NCBI RefSeq assembly: GCF_051652165.1
Contig: NZ_JBOFTR010000017.1
Location: forward strand, 62,001-126,000
DNA: 64,000 nucleotides
Reading direction: 5' to 3'
From: Plesiomonas sp051652165
GTDB lineage: Bacteria > Pseudomonadota > Gammaproteobacteria > Enterobacterales > CAMTGL01
The position numbers and the translations under genes are program-made. The stretch's first letter is position 1; each line of letters opens with the position of its first letter. This document shows positions 44,689-53,749 of the stretch, piece by piece. The notes under the pieces were generated by a model. It was not told the origin of the DNA. It did no database searches and was given only the letters and a program-made list of their open reading frames with translations.

Positions 44689-44817
44689 ATGACATTATCT
44701 ATCATTCGTCAACGTGCGGTTCAGGCTCAAAAGCAACAAGCTACCATCAATTTAGTCTCTCGCGCCTTCAATAAAGCACGCGCGTATTGGCACATCCGCA
44801 ACGCACAAAGCATTTAA
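44689..44817 (+). CDS. small basic DUF1127-like protein (42 residues)
   Basis: ATG at 44689 with AGGG at 44676-44679 and a TAA at 44815-44817 gives MTLSIIRQRAVQAQKQQ followed by an Arg/Asn-rich segment ending WHIRNAQSI. The basic, helical character and the AxxYWxxRxA-like end resemble short DUF1127 proteins, some of which bind RNA in other bacteria. The match is by eye only. It stands alone, with 498 bp upstream and 493 bp downstream free of genes. Confidence 0.45.
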   Translation: MTLSIIRQRAVQAQKQQATINLVSRAFNKARAYWHIRNAQSI

Positions 44818-45310
44818 TTTGTTGATAAAACACTTTTATCTTTTATTGTTGGTATAGCTATTTTTACACATTGGCTTTTATACAAAGCAATAAATAGCAG
44901 TGCTAGAAGATAAGTTATTATACGGTGATAATCATAAACCGTATGGCAATAACGTAATCAATATTGTAGATATGACCTATTATGTGTATACCCGATCAGG
45001 GCAACACAATAATCTATCTTTGTCGTACGGATCAGTACGATAAAATACAGAGCATGATCGATATAACAGCAGAACAATCATTTGGTTAAAATAATTATCC
45101 TGCCATTTTTAATGATTTTATCGCTTAATTGCCTCTTTTTTATTAATACGCGTTCATCTTCCCTGTCTGATTTCGCTTACTCTGATATTTTTTATCCCTT
45201 TCTACTTAGCACTCAATAACGCACTTTTTTAACCTACTTTTATAGGTTAACTGCTTATTGGGCATCAAAGCAGATTGTTTTGATAAAAACTAAAAAGTCA
45301 GACTATATCG
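44818..45310. other. AT-rich gene-free stretch
   Basis: Between the small ORF and the convergent SNF2 gene. I find no open frame with a ribosome site and no clear terminator. Confidence 0.4.
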
Positions 45311-48300
45311 CTACTGTTGCAATAAGTTAAACAATTGTTCACTGTCAATCTTATCAACATGTGATTGCCCACTTAATACTTTATCAGCCAACTCGCGTTT
45401 TTCACTGTGCAAAGCCACTATTTTCTCTTCTATTGTGCCCTCAGCAACAAGGCGATATACCGTTACCGGTTGAGTTTGCCCCATGCGGTGCGCACGATCA
45501 CTGGCTTGATCTTCAACTGCTGGATTCCACCAAGGATCAAGATGAATCACCGTATCGGCTTCGGTTAAATTCAGCCCCGTTCCCCCTGCTTTTAAACTAA
45601 TTAAGAACAGCGGATGCAAACCCTCTTTAAAACGGCTAATTGCTTGTTGGCGGGCAGTACTTGAACAGCTACCGTCAAGATAACTATAGGTGAGTTTTCG
45701 CTGATCAAGTTGTTCGCGCAAAAGGGTCAGTAGACCTACAAACTGACTAAATATCAGCACTTTATGTTGACCACCAAGGGCTTCTTCAATCAGTAATAGC
45801 GCCTCTTCAAGTTTACTTGCAGGCCCGTGGTAATCAGCCATTGATAGGCGTGGATGGCAGCAAATTTGCCGTAAACGGGTTAGGCCTGCGAGCAGTGTCA
45901 TACTGCCACTTTGGTTGCTATCATCGTTGAGTTCTGTCAGCGTTTGTTGGCGAGCTGCTTCATACAATGCCCACTCTTGCGCAGTTAAGCTGACGCTATG
46001 AGTAATTTCTGTTTTATCTGGTAGCTCGGTTAATACCTGCTTTTTAGTTCGACGCAAAATAAAGGGTGAAACTAATGCTCGCAGGCGTTGCAAACTTTCA
46101 TCATCACGCACAGCGGTTGCGTATTGGCGGGTAAATTTATTTTTACTGCCCAGTAAGCCTGGGTTGATAAAAGCAAACAGACTCCACAATTCAGTAAGAT
46201 CATTTTCAACCGGCGTACCACTTAGGGCGATACGGGCTTGCGCTTGTAATTTAAACAGTGAGCGAGCTCGTTGCGTGTTAGCATTTTTAATCTGCTGGGC
46301 TTCATCAAGCACCACGGTTGACCACGATTTTTCTAATAACCACGTTTCACAACGGGCGATCAAACCATAACTGAGTAACACAATATCGCCAGCAGTAGCA
46401 CGCGTAAACATGCTAGCCCGATCATCAGCATGCTCAATATTGTGTACATTCAGTTCGGGGGCAAAACGGGCAATTTCAGCACTCCAGTTATGCAAAACTG
46501 ATTTTGGCGCAACAACCAATGCAGGGCCATGCTGTTGCCGGAATCGTAATAAGGTTAGGGCTTGTAGGGTCTTTCCTAGCCCCATATCATCAGCCAAACA
46601 CGCCCCAAAACCATGCTCACTTAAATGCGCTAACCATTGCACCCCTTCACGCTGATAACTGCGTAATAGGTGCAAAAGAGATTCGGGCAGGGTAACTTGC
46701 TGTTGCCAGCGTGCAGTCAGTGCTTGCCACTGCGAGCCCCCCTCTAGTGTTTTTTGCCCTAAGAGTTGTTGCAGTGGAAATGCCAATTGGCTGTTGAAGC
46801 TGTGATCGTCATTGACCAAGTTTCGTAGTGCAGCCAAATGCTGTTGCAGTTGTTCGGTTAACAGTAAGATTTGGCCATCTTCAAGCGTGATGTAGTTTTG
46901 TGCTTCGTTGGTTAACAACTGGCTCAGTGAGGCAACCACCACTTTATCAATAGTGATGTCCCCCTCAAGGGCAAACCACTCTTTTTGATCACTCACGCGC
47001 AGTTGTAAGTCGGCAACATCTACCGTGTGTGCACGCTGACTTTGTTTACGCCATAATACATTCACTTGCCGCAACAGTGGGCTATGTTGCAACTGTTGTA
47101 ACAGACCTATTGCAGCACTACCTTGCCAACGCCATTGGTACTGCCCCTCTTCCCCACCAAGTAGTGTATGCCATGGCTGGGCCTGTGCGAGCTCTTGCGC
47201 CAGATCACGCTGATACCAGTGCAGGGTATTTTGTGGATCAACAACCCACTCATCACCTTTTCCTGCAGGAACGGGGTGTCGCCAGCTCATTTGTGGTTGA
47301 CTTAACAACTGAAGTTCTAACCCATCACCCAACCAGTTGAGCCATAAATAGAGTTTTGGCTGCCATACGGTAAGGTCAATATTTCCCGGTAAAGCTGGGT
47401 GTTGGCTATACCACGGTTGTTGTGGCCAACGTTGGATCATTTTTTGTAGGGAGGGCAACGAGCTTGCAGGCAGTGCGCTCGGTGCACGGCGAAATGATCG
47501 CAATAGTGGAGCAAGCTGTTGTGGCAACTGATAAAACTGCCAGATATCGGCTGTAATTGCACGCAATGTTCCCGGATCCATCGCTTGCCGTGGGGCTAAA
47601 ATACAGTTTACACCCTCACTGTCTGGCTGAACTTCAAAGCGAATCAGGGGTTGAATCGGTAATAAGGTAAGCGGCTCGCCTTCAGGTAAAAAGACTCTAG
47701 GATGCAAGCTCAGTGCTTGTAACAAAGCTTCATCGACTATCACATCCCGATAAAAATAGTGCTCTTGCGGGTTAGTCGCGCGATATACTTTGAGATCATC
47801 TTCATCTAACAAGCGTTCAGCTTCTAATCGTAGATTATAGATGCTGACAATCCGCCCTTTAGTCCAACCCTTTTTACCGCGTTTTTGAATTTTTGCCTGC
47901 AATTTTTTGGTTTTCGGCTCTAAAATCCAGATCACTCGCTCACTATTTTCTTGTGGTAACTCGGTCAATCGTGCCAGAGATGATGCGGTATCAGCCATTT
48001 CATGTGGTTTAGTAAGATCAGCATTGGCTGGCGGGGCGATTGTGCGTTTAAAACCATCAGGAAAAAAGCGGTTGAGTAGTGGATGGTTAACCGGTTCATC
48101 AGCTAAAGCATGAAAAATGGCTTGGGTTAAGCTAATCAACGGCGCACGTGGGGGATAACGCATAATATGCTGATAAGTCGGTTGATTTTTCAGCACATTG
48201 CCGAGAAGCTTACCATGAACAAGCAAGGCTAACCCAATTAATAGGGTATCTCCCCAGTCAGGGTGTTGTTGTTCGAGTGCCTGAATAGTACTCAACGCGT

Positions 48301-49234
48301 CAGTATTGTTATTAAGGGTGGCTAATTGCACGATCACGCGTTGCAGGCCTTGATTTCCCGTTTTTTTTGCCCACTCACTGCAGTGACAAAAAAGTGAGTA
48401 TGCCTCTTCGCTTTGTTCAGGGTAACGGCTATTACGCTGACTGCGCTGATCGGTATTCAGTAATACTGCCCCTAACAGGGTCACGAAACTTGGCGCTGTG
48501 CTCTTATCTGCAGGAAACCCCTGTTGCAAGGTATGGCGTAACGCCTCCAGCCCTTCCCGACTCCACGCTGAAAACCAGTGCTCAGGCGAAAGTGTGCCAG
48601 AGTGACACAATTGAGCATCCGCTTGCCAGGCCAATCGGGTCTCTGCATTTGGCAATAAATGTGCAAATGTGGCCGCTTGCTGCCAAAAGTCGGGATCACA
48701 CTCACTGCGAATTTGACTAAACAGTGCATGCTGGTAAAGAGGGCTACGCCATGCCTCAGGCAGATACGGTAAGCCAACCCACAACAGTGGTGAGCTGGTT
48801 AACACATCGAGCCAATAGCTTATCTCTATCACCGATCCCCCTAATGCAGGGTGCGTCAGTAATGGTATGCCTAAGGTGCATGGGCTTTTTTCAACTGTTG
48901 TAGCCGGTTCAGCCCAACAAGATAATAACTGGAATAGGCATGCCATCAGGCTATCATCTTTTGCAATGCTAAGTGGTTGCAGCAATTTTCCGCTCTGCCA
49001 CAAACGCAAAACCACCCAGATGCCTGAACCGCTGATATGGTATGTTGTATCGGTAGGGTGTTGATCAAATAACCCGTATTCAAACAGTTCATCAATAACC
49101 GGCTGCACCACTAAAGGGTGTGCTAATGACTGAGTAACTTGAACCCTCTGGCATACTTGCTCGACCGATAAGGTGTAGTGGCTTATTGCCAGACATAGAA
49201 GTTCAATATGTAAAGGGTGAAGTTTCAAAGCCAT
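45311..49234 (-). CDS. orphan SNF2-family helicase/ATPase with a long unassigned N-terminus
   Basis: A 1307-residue protein. The last 430 residues form a complete SNF2 motor: DDMGLGKT (Walker A, about residue 884), APKSVLHNW, VVLDEAQQIKN (motif II, about 975), ALSGTPVENDLTELWSLF, then SQFVGLL, LDGS, LKAGGTGLNLTEADTVIHLDPWWNPAVEDQASDRAHRMGQ (motifs V-VI, from about 1210). The N-terminal 860 or so residues look helical with many HEAT-like Leu/Gln stretches, and I cannot assign a domain; no methylase, nuclease or zinc-finger motif is visible. Stand-alone bacterial SNF2 proteins occur both as transcription-associated ATPases and in defence systems. No partner gene is nearby. Confidence 0.85.
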   Translation of the reverse strand: MALKLHPLHIELLCLAISHYTLSVEQVCQRVQVTQSLAHPLVVQPVIDELFEYGLFDQHPTDTTYHISGSGIWVVLRLWQSGKLLQPLSIAKDDSLMACLFQLLSCWAEPATTVEKSPCTLGIPLLTHPALGGSVIEISYWLDVLTSSPLLWVGLPYLPEAWRSPLYQHALFSQIRSECDPDFWQQAATFAHLLPNAETRLAWQADAQLCHSGTLSPEHWFSAWSREGLEALRHTLQQGFPADKSTAPSFVTLLGAVLLNTDQRSQRNSRYPEQSEEAYSLFCHCSEWAKKTGNQGLQRVIVQLATLNNNTDALSTIQALEQQHPDWGDTLLIGLALLVHGKLLGNVLKNQPTYQHIMRYPPRAPLISLTQAIFHALADEPVNHPLLNRFFPDGFKRTIAPPANADLTKPHEMADTASSLARLTELPQENSERVIWILEPKTKKLQAKIQKRGKKGWTKGRIVSIYNLRLEAERLLDEDDLKVYRATNPQEHYFYRDVIVDEALLQALSLHPRVFLPEGEPLTLLPIQPLIRFEVQPDSEGVNCILAPRQAMDPGTLRAITADIWQFYQLPQQLAPLLRSFRRAPSALPASSLPSLQKMIQRWPQQPWYSQHPALPGNIDLTVWQPKLYLWLNWLGDGLELQLLSQPQMSWRHPVPAGKGDEWVVDPQNTLHWYQRDLAQELAQAQPWHTLLGGEEGQYQWRWQGSAAIGLLQQLQHSPLLRQVNVLWRKQSQRAHTVDVADLQLRVSDQKEWFALEGDITIDKVVVASLSQLLTNEAQNYITLEDGQILLLTEQLQQHLAALRNLVNDDHSFNSQLAFPLQQLLGQKTLEGGSQWQALTARWQQQVTLPESLLHLLRSYQREGVQWLAHLSEHGFGACLADDMGLGKTLQALTLLRFRQQHGPALVVAPKSVLHNWSAEIARFAPELNVHNIEHADDRASMFTRATAGDIVLLSYGLIARCETWLLEKSWSTVVLDEAQQIKNANTQRARSLFKLQAQARIALSGTPVENDLTELWSLFAFINPGLLGSKNKFTRQYATAVRDDESLQRLRALVSPFILRRTKKQVLTELPDKTEITHSVSLTAQEWALYEAARQQTLTELNDDSNQSGSMTLLAGLTRLRQICCHPRLSMADYHGPASKLEEALLLIEEALGGQHKVLIFSQFVGLLTLLREQLDQRKLTYSYLDGSCSSTARQQAISRFKEGLHPLFLISLKAGGTGLNLTEADTVIHLDPWWNPAVEDQASDRAHRMGQTQPVTVYRLVAEGTIEEKIVALHSEKRELADKVLSGQSHVDKIDSEQLFNLLQQ

Positions 49235-49496
49235 TAGACATCCTGCGCAACACTAAACAAACATCGTTCAGCATGCCTCAGAGTTAGGGCGATATTCAAG
49301 GGAAAAGAGGGAAAGAATTGCCAAACTTATTACAAAAAGGGAATTTTTATTCGTCATTTTGCGCAAAGGTGACGAACAGAGCATTCAAAGAGCAAAACCC
49401 GATGTTTCATCATCAGGTTTGCTCAACATGCAATAACACCGAATCGGCATCAAGTGTAGTTATTAGCCTGCTATATTGGTAGTCAACAAAACGAGG

Positions 49497-50924
49497 TTAT
49501 TGTTCAACCCAAGCATCTTGCCAGCTCTCTCCTACTCCTGGCTCATATTGAGGAGTACTTTCACTCCACTGAATACAATAACCACTCTCTGGGAAAGGCT
49601 TACAGATGTATATTTTACCATTTTTAGGTTGTAGCACTTTTGTGCCTTCAGTATAAGCGGCTAATGAATCTGGGAAGATAAAGTCATAATCCCCCTCTCC
49701 GATACTTGCTTCATTCGTGAGTGTGATATTGCTATTTTGCTGCACAGAGTTATTCTCTTTATCATGTGCCACGGCTACAACCTTATAGCGCCCTTCTGTC
49801 ACCTTTTTTACATCTACATTAATAGGCTGAGTGGTATTATTAAGTTTAAACGGCATCATCCATTTTAGATTATTGTTATGATCATACACACGGACATCAC
49901 CCGTAAGATCGCCAATAGCATGTAACGTAAAATCAAATTGTGCGCTTCCATCAGTAATGGCGTATTTATCTTTTAACCCAGTAAACTCCACATCTAACGG
50001 TTGTTCTGTTTTAGTTTTGGCGATATCGACAACAACGGAGCTAATATCACTCTCTTTTTTCACAAAAATATCGTTTCTTCCATAAACAGGGATAATTTTA
50101 TCTTCCGTATTCTTTCTGCCTACTTGATATAATGTCTGCTTTTCATTAATGCTACTAGCCAATGCAAAGACCCAATTATCTTTTTTACCTTGATCTTCTG
50201 ATGCAATAGTGAATGATGCCGATAAATCAGGTTGGTCTCCCCCTTGTTTATTGAGCACACTGATTTTTATCTCATCCCCCGTATTTAAATCTTCAGTAGG
50301 GTTAATATCGCCGACATCTCGCCAAGGTGAATCTGTTTTTTCACTTGCTCCACCAAAATCAACATCTATCACATTATAAAAAGCATGTTGAGTATCGCCG
50401 ACATTCCACACCCCTAATATAATTTGATAACCGGTACGCGCAGGAACATGACAGGTATGCAGTGATATTTTAGCCGGCTGTTGCATATTGCTATTAACCG
50501 TGCAAAATGGCTGTAAATCAAACGACTCACGGGTTAATACTGCATTTTGATCCCAATCTTGCTTGGTAATATAATAGACGAAATTATGGGTAATATGATT
50601 TGCAGTGAGCACCCAACGAAAAGTGTTATTGCCTGCCGAAATAGGCGTTTTTTTCCAGCGTGTTGATGTTTGAATATCTAATGCGCCAAATTTTTCTTTA
50701 CCTGCACTGGCAATCTGACCATCAGGTACACCTTGTTCTGGAAATCCAGCTATCCCTTCTAAACTAAAATAATCAAATGTTGAACCACTGTGGCTGCAAT
50801 TGAGATTATCACCAAGGTGGCAGGCATAGGCTCGCGATGCTGGTTGTTGAATTGAACCGTGCGCGAGTACTGCTCGTGTACTCAATAAGGCAAGGGTTAA
50901 TAACACTATTTGCGATAATTTCAA
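49497..50924 (-). CDS. gbpA: GbpA-like chitin-active lytic polysaccharide monooxygenase (AA10), copy 1
   Basis: A 475-residue secreted protein. The start is a TTG at 50924 with AGAGGAG upstream, giving a 21-residue signal peptide and a mature N-terminal His (HGSIQQP), one half of the copper histidine brace; the second His is in TANHITHNF. The AA10 domain is followed by two GbpA-type domains and a C-terminal chitin-binding module (YDFIFPDSLAAYTEG ... CKPFPESGYCIQW ... WQDAWVEQ). GbpA of Vibrio cholerae binds chitin and mucin and helps colonisation. The paralogue follows upstream, 508 bp away on the same strand. Longer starts (to 51008) would put residues before the signal peptide. Confidence 0.9.
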   Translation of the reverse strand: MKLSQIVLLTLALLSTRAVLAHGSIQQPASRAYACHLGDNLNCSHSGSTFDYFSLEGIAGFPEQGVPDGQIASAGKEKFGALDIQTSTRWKKTPISAGNNTFRWVLTANHITHNFVYYITKQDWDQNAVLTRESFDLQPFCTVNSNMQQPAKISLHTCHVPARTGYQIILGVWNVGDTQHAFYNVIDVDFGGASEKTDSPWRDVGDINPTEDLNTGDEIKISVLNKQGGDQPDLSASFTIASEDQGKKDNWVFALASSINEKQTLYQVGRKNTEDKIIPVYGRNDIFVKKESDISSVVVDIAKTKTEQPLDVEFTGLKDKYAITDGSAQFDFTLHAIGDLTGDVRVYDHNNNLKWMMPFKLNNTTQPINVDVKKVTEGRYKVVAVAHDKENNSVQQNSNITLTNEASIGEGDYDFIFPDSLAAYTEGTKVLQPKNGKIYICKPFPESGYCIQWSESTPQYEPGVGESWQDAWVEQ

Positions 50925-51338
50925 CGTTAATACTCCTCTGTTTATTGTTATCTGCCGTGTTAAAGTCATAGGCTTATTGCCTAAACAATAATCACATTGC
51001 ACACACAAAACTCGCGCTAATAAAATAGGCTATTTAATATCAGCTATGTGATAAACAGAGTATATTCAATTGCAATAAAGAGAAGTGCGGGTAAGTGAGA
51101 AGAGCACGGGGTGAAAAATAGTGAATTTATACGATAAGAGAAAACTGCAATAATCCCAGCATAAATATCAAATAACTCATTGTGATAACATAATAACGTG
51201 CATAGCCTGTATTTCACTTTTCCTTTATCACGAGAAATATGTTATTCAAATAACAATAAATCACACCTGCTATTTTTATGATTAAGCGAAAACAAAACAG
51301 TGATAAAAACATTGTCATATTACTGCATGACAATATGT
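50925..51338. other. spacer between the two LPMO genes
   Basis: No supported gene. It contains the copy 1 promoter region. ATTGTCAT (51311-51318) and ATGACAAT (51327-51334) form an exact 8-bp dyad just upstream of the copy 2 terminator. V. cholerae gbpA has a c-di-GMP riboswitch, but I looked for its conserved core here and did not find it. Confidence 0.4.
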
Positions 51339-51370
51339 AAAAAAGCCCCGTACAAAAAATACGGGGCTTT
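51339..51370 (-). terminator. terminator of LPMO copy 2
   Basis: On the minus strand AAAGCCCCGTA pairs with TACGGGGCTTT (51342-51370), followed by T6. It separates the two LPMO genes into independent transcripts. Confidence 0.9.
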
Positions 51371-51432
51371 GTGTTGTACTGATTTTAACGCACGTTTTTA
51401 CTGCATGCGTGATCGCATCTGCAAAGACTTAA

Positions 51433-52872
51433 TTACTTCTTTTCAATCCAGGCATCTTGCCAGTTTGAACCTACACCCGGTTCATAATGAGTGGCACTGC
51501 TGTTCCACTGCACGCAATAACCGCTATATGGGAAAGGTTTACACTCGTATACTTTGCCCGTTTTAGGTTGCAGAACGGTTGTTCCGGCAGTGTAAGTATT
51601 CAGTGATTGTGGGAAAACAAAGTCATACTTATCAGATGGCTCTTCTGGGCCTGTAGATTCAGCTTCTAGCATAAAATCAGCACTCTTTTGAATGACTTTC
51701 TGATCTTTATTGCTCGCTTTAATCACCAAACGGTGGTGGCCTGCTTGCGCGTTATCCAACTTCAGCTCAACTGCACGCGCACTGTCTTTCAGATCAAACG
51801 CGCTAAATGCCTGTGCAACACCACTGTGGTTATATACGGTAGCTTGTACTGCCAAATCACCAACGGCACGTACATCAAACTTAATGGTAGTGCTACCATT
51901 AACCAGTTGATAAGTCTCTTGTAACCCGCTCATTTCAATATCAAGTGGCAGGCTTGTTTCAGCTTTAATAATTTGAATTTCAACACGCTCTACACCGCTG
52001 CCTTTTTTGGCATACACGGTATTTTGACCATACACAGGGTTAATTTTATCCTGCGCATCTTTCTGGCCAGCTTGATACAGTGTTTGGTTACGGTTGATGG
52101 TTTCTGCCAGTGCGTATGCCCACTGGTTTTTCTCGCCCAGCTCATCTGATTTAATGGTCAGGGTTGTCGCCAGATCATGGCGCTCGCCTTGAGCATCAAA
52201 CGCGCGTGCTTTTACCTTGTCGCCTACTTGCAAGTTCACGCTTGGGTAGATAGTACCTACGCTATCCCACTGCGCATTTGGTGTTTCCTCACCCCCGTTG
52301 CCATTTTCATCAAACATGACATCAATCAGGTTATAGAAACTGTTAGTGGTATCACCCACTTCCCAAACAGCCATAATGACTTGATAACCACTGCGCTCAG
52401 GTACAACAATATCATGACTAAATTGCTTTGGTGGCTGTACCATATTACCGCTTTGTACGGCAAATGGTGTCAGTTCAAATGAGTCACGGGTCAGTGGTGC
52501 ATTTTGATCCCAGTTTTGTTTGGTAATGTAGTAGCGCCATTCACGGGTAACGTGATTAGCTGTAAAATTCCAGCTGATTTTTTGCTTACCGCTACGCATT
52601 GGCATTTTCGCCCAACGCGTGCTGGTTTGTGCATCAAGCTCACTAAATTGCACTACACCGGCACTGCCTAATTTTCCATCAGCAGGGCCTGCCAATGGGA
52701 AACCTGACGGCGCTTCTACACTCTGTGGCTCCCACTGCACAGAACCACACTCACTGTTTAAACCTGTTTTACACGCATAAGCACGTGATTGAGGCGTTTC
52801 AACATAACCGTGAGCCCAAGCATTTGAACTTAATGCCGCTAATGTTAATAATGCAATTTTTGATAATTTCAC
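51433..52872 (-). CDS. gbpA: GbpA-like chitin-active lytic polysaccharide monooxygenase (AA10), copy 2
   Basis: A 479-residue secreted protein closer to V. cholerae GbpA than copy 1. A GTG start at 52872 gives a 20-residue signal peptide (MKLSKIALLTLAALSSNAWA) and mature HGYVETP with the N-terminal copper His; the second His is in TANHVTREW. Domain order is the same: AA10 (LDAQTSTRWAKMP, YYITKQNWDQNAPLTRDSFELTPF), two GbpA-type middle domains, and a C-terminal chitin-binding module (YDFVFPQSLNTYTAGT ... CKPFPYSGYCVQW). It ends at a strong terminator. Copies 1 and 2 share the signal peptide start MKLS(K/Q)I and a non-ATG start, so they came from a duplication but have diverged widely. Confidence 0.93.
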   Translation of the reverse strand: MKLSKIALLTLAALSSNAWAHGYVETPQSRAYACKTGLNSECGSVQWEPQSVEAPSGFPLAGPADGKLGSAGVVQFSELDAQTSTRWAKMPMRSGKQKISWNFTANHVTREWRYYITKQNWDQNAPLTRDSFELTPFAVQSGNMVQPPKQFSHDIVVPERSGYQVIMAVWEVGDTTNSFYNLIDVMFDENGNGGEETPNAQWDSVGTIYPSVNLQVGDKVKARAFDAQGERHDLATTLTIKSDELGEKNQWAYALAETINRNQTLYQAGQKDAQDKINPVYGQNTVYAKKGSGVERVEIQIIKAETSLPLDIEMSGLQETYQLVNGSTTIKFDVRAVGDLAVQATVYNHSGVAQAFSAFDLKDSARAVELKLDNAQAGHHRLVIKASNKDQKVIQKSADFMLEAESTGPEEPSDKYDFVFPQSLNTYTAGTTVLQPKTGKVYECKPFPYSGYCVQWNSSATHYEPGVGSNWQDAWIEKK

Positions 52873-53066
52873 TCTTCTACCACATCTATTTATCTTATAA
52901 TAAAAAGCAGATATCGCTTCTGCACCACATCTCTTTGCCACTTGCAAAAATATTGCGAGGTGACAAATCAAACTCCATTAAATAAATATAAAGCCAGATA
53001 AAATAAGCAAGTATATCTTTTCAATACGTTATAAATACGCACTTACATAACTCAATAGGGTAATAA

Positions 53067-53737
53067 TTATTTTTTAATGTTATAGATTAGGTATTCATCG
53101 CTATTAATATCTGACCATAAAAACCCTTGACCATAATAAGCCCCTGACTTTCTGGCCGTTTCACAATCTGTTGTTTTCTCAACCCCTTCAATAATGACAG
53201 CGTCAGCAGAGTGATGACAAATCATTACGATTTTTTTGAGCAACTCTGTATTATCACGGTATATCCAGAACACATCTTTATCAATTTTAATGCCATCCCA
53301 ATACTTCTGGTTCATTAACTTAAAATTAATATTATCTCGGCCAAAATCATCTAACCAGATCTGATGCCCATTCTGTTTTATTTTATATATCGCAGATAAG
53401 AACTGAGCTTGCTGTTCAGGAATATGCTCTATCTCAATAGCTAACCGTACCTGTGAGTCCGCTAAAAGCGTTGCTACAAAAATGGGATTAATCAAAGCAT
53501 CAGCATCAAGATTAATATGAAAAACACACGTTGTATTAAAGAGCGAGCTCACTTTTCTTAGCTGCAATAAAAAAATTTCTTTTTTTTTGATAACGAGCAA
53601 CCCTTAAAGAAATCTTCTATTTTAATCGTACTTAGTGATACGGTTAACACCTCTAACGCCTGCACTTGATGGGTATTTAAATCTACAATAGGTTGCAGTC
53701 GTAATGTCAGCCATATCTGATTGCAAAAGATATTCAT
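53067..53737 (-). CDS. EAL-domain c-di-GMP phosphodiesterase, split by a frameshift at an A9 run
   Basis: The N-terminal part (ATG at 53737; IWLTLRLQPIVDLNTHQVQALEVL, with EVL in place of EAL) ends at TAA 53558-53560. The rest of the domain continues in the -1 frame from about 53600 to 53067: HINLDADAL, LAIEIEHIPEQ, IWLDDFGRDN, IKIDKDVF, IIEGVEKT and YYGQGFLW, so the DDFG, Lys, Glu and Gln catalytic motifs are all there. The switch falls in nine A residues (coding strand, 53588-53580) reading TCA AAA AAA AAG, which contains A AAA AAG in the right phase for -1 slippage. One extra A would also restore the frame. It could be a pseudogene, a slippage-expressed gene, or a homopolymer sequencing error. 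Full length would be about 223 residues. Confidence 0.75.
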
Positions 53738-53749
53738 ATAAAACCACAC

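Noticed and set aside
50925..51340. A c-di-GMP-I riboswitch upstream of LPMO copy 1, as in V. cholerae gbpA
   Set aside because: The conserved GEMM-I core words were not found on the minus strand in this interval.
53067..53600. The 177-codon EAL frame as a complete gene on its own
   Set aside because: Its N-terminus begins inside the poly-A run and lacks the first catalytic block, which is in the adjoining frame; treated as one split gene.
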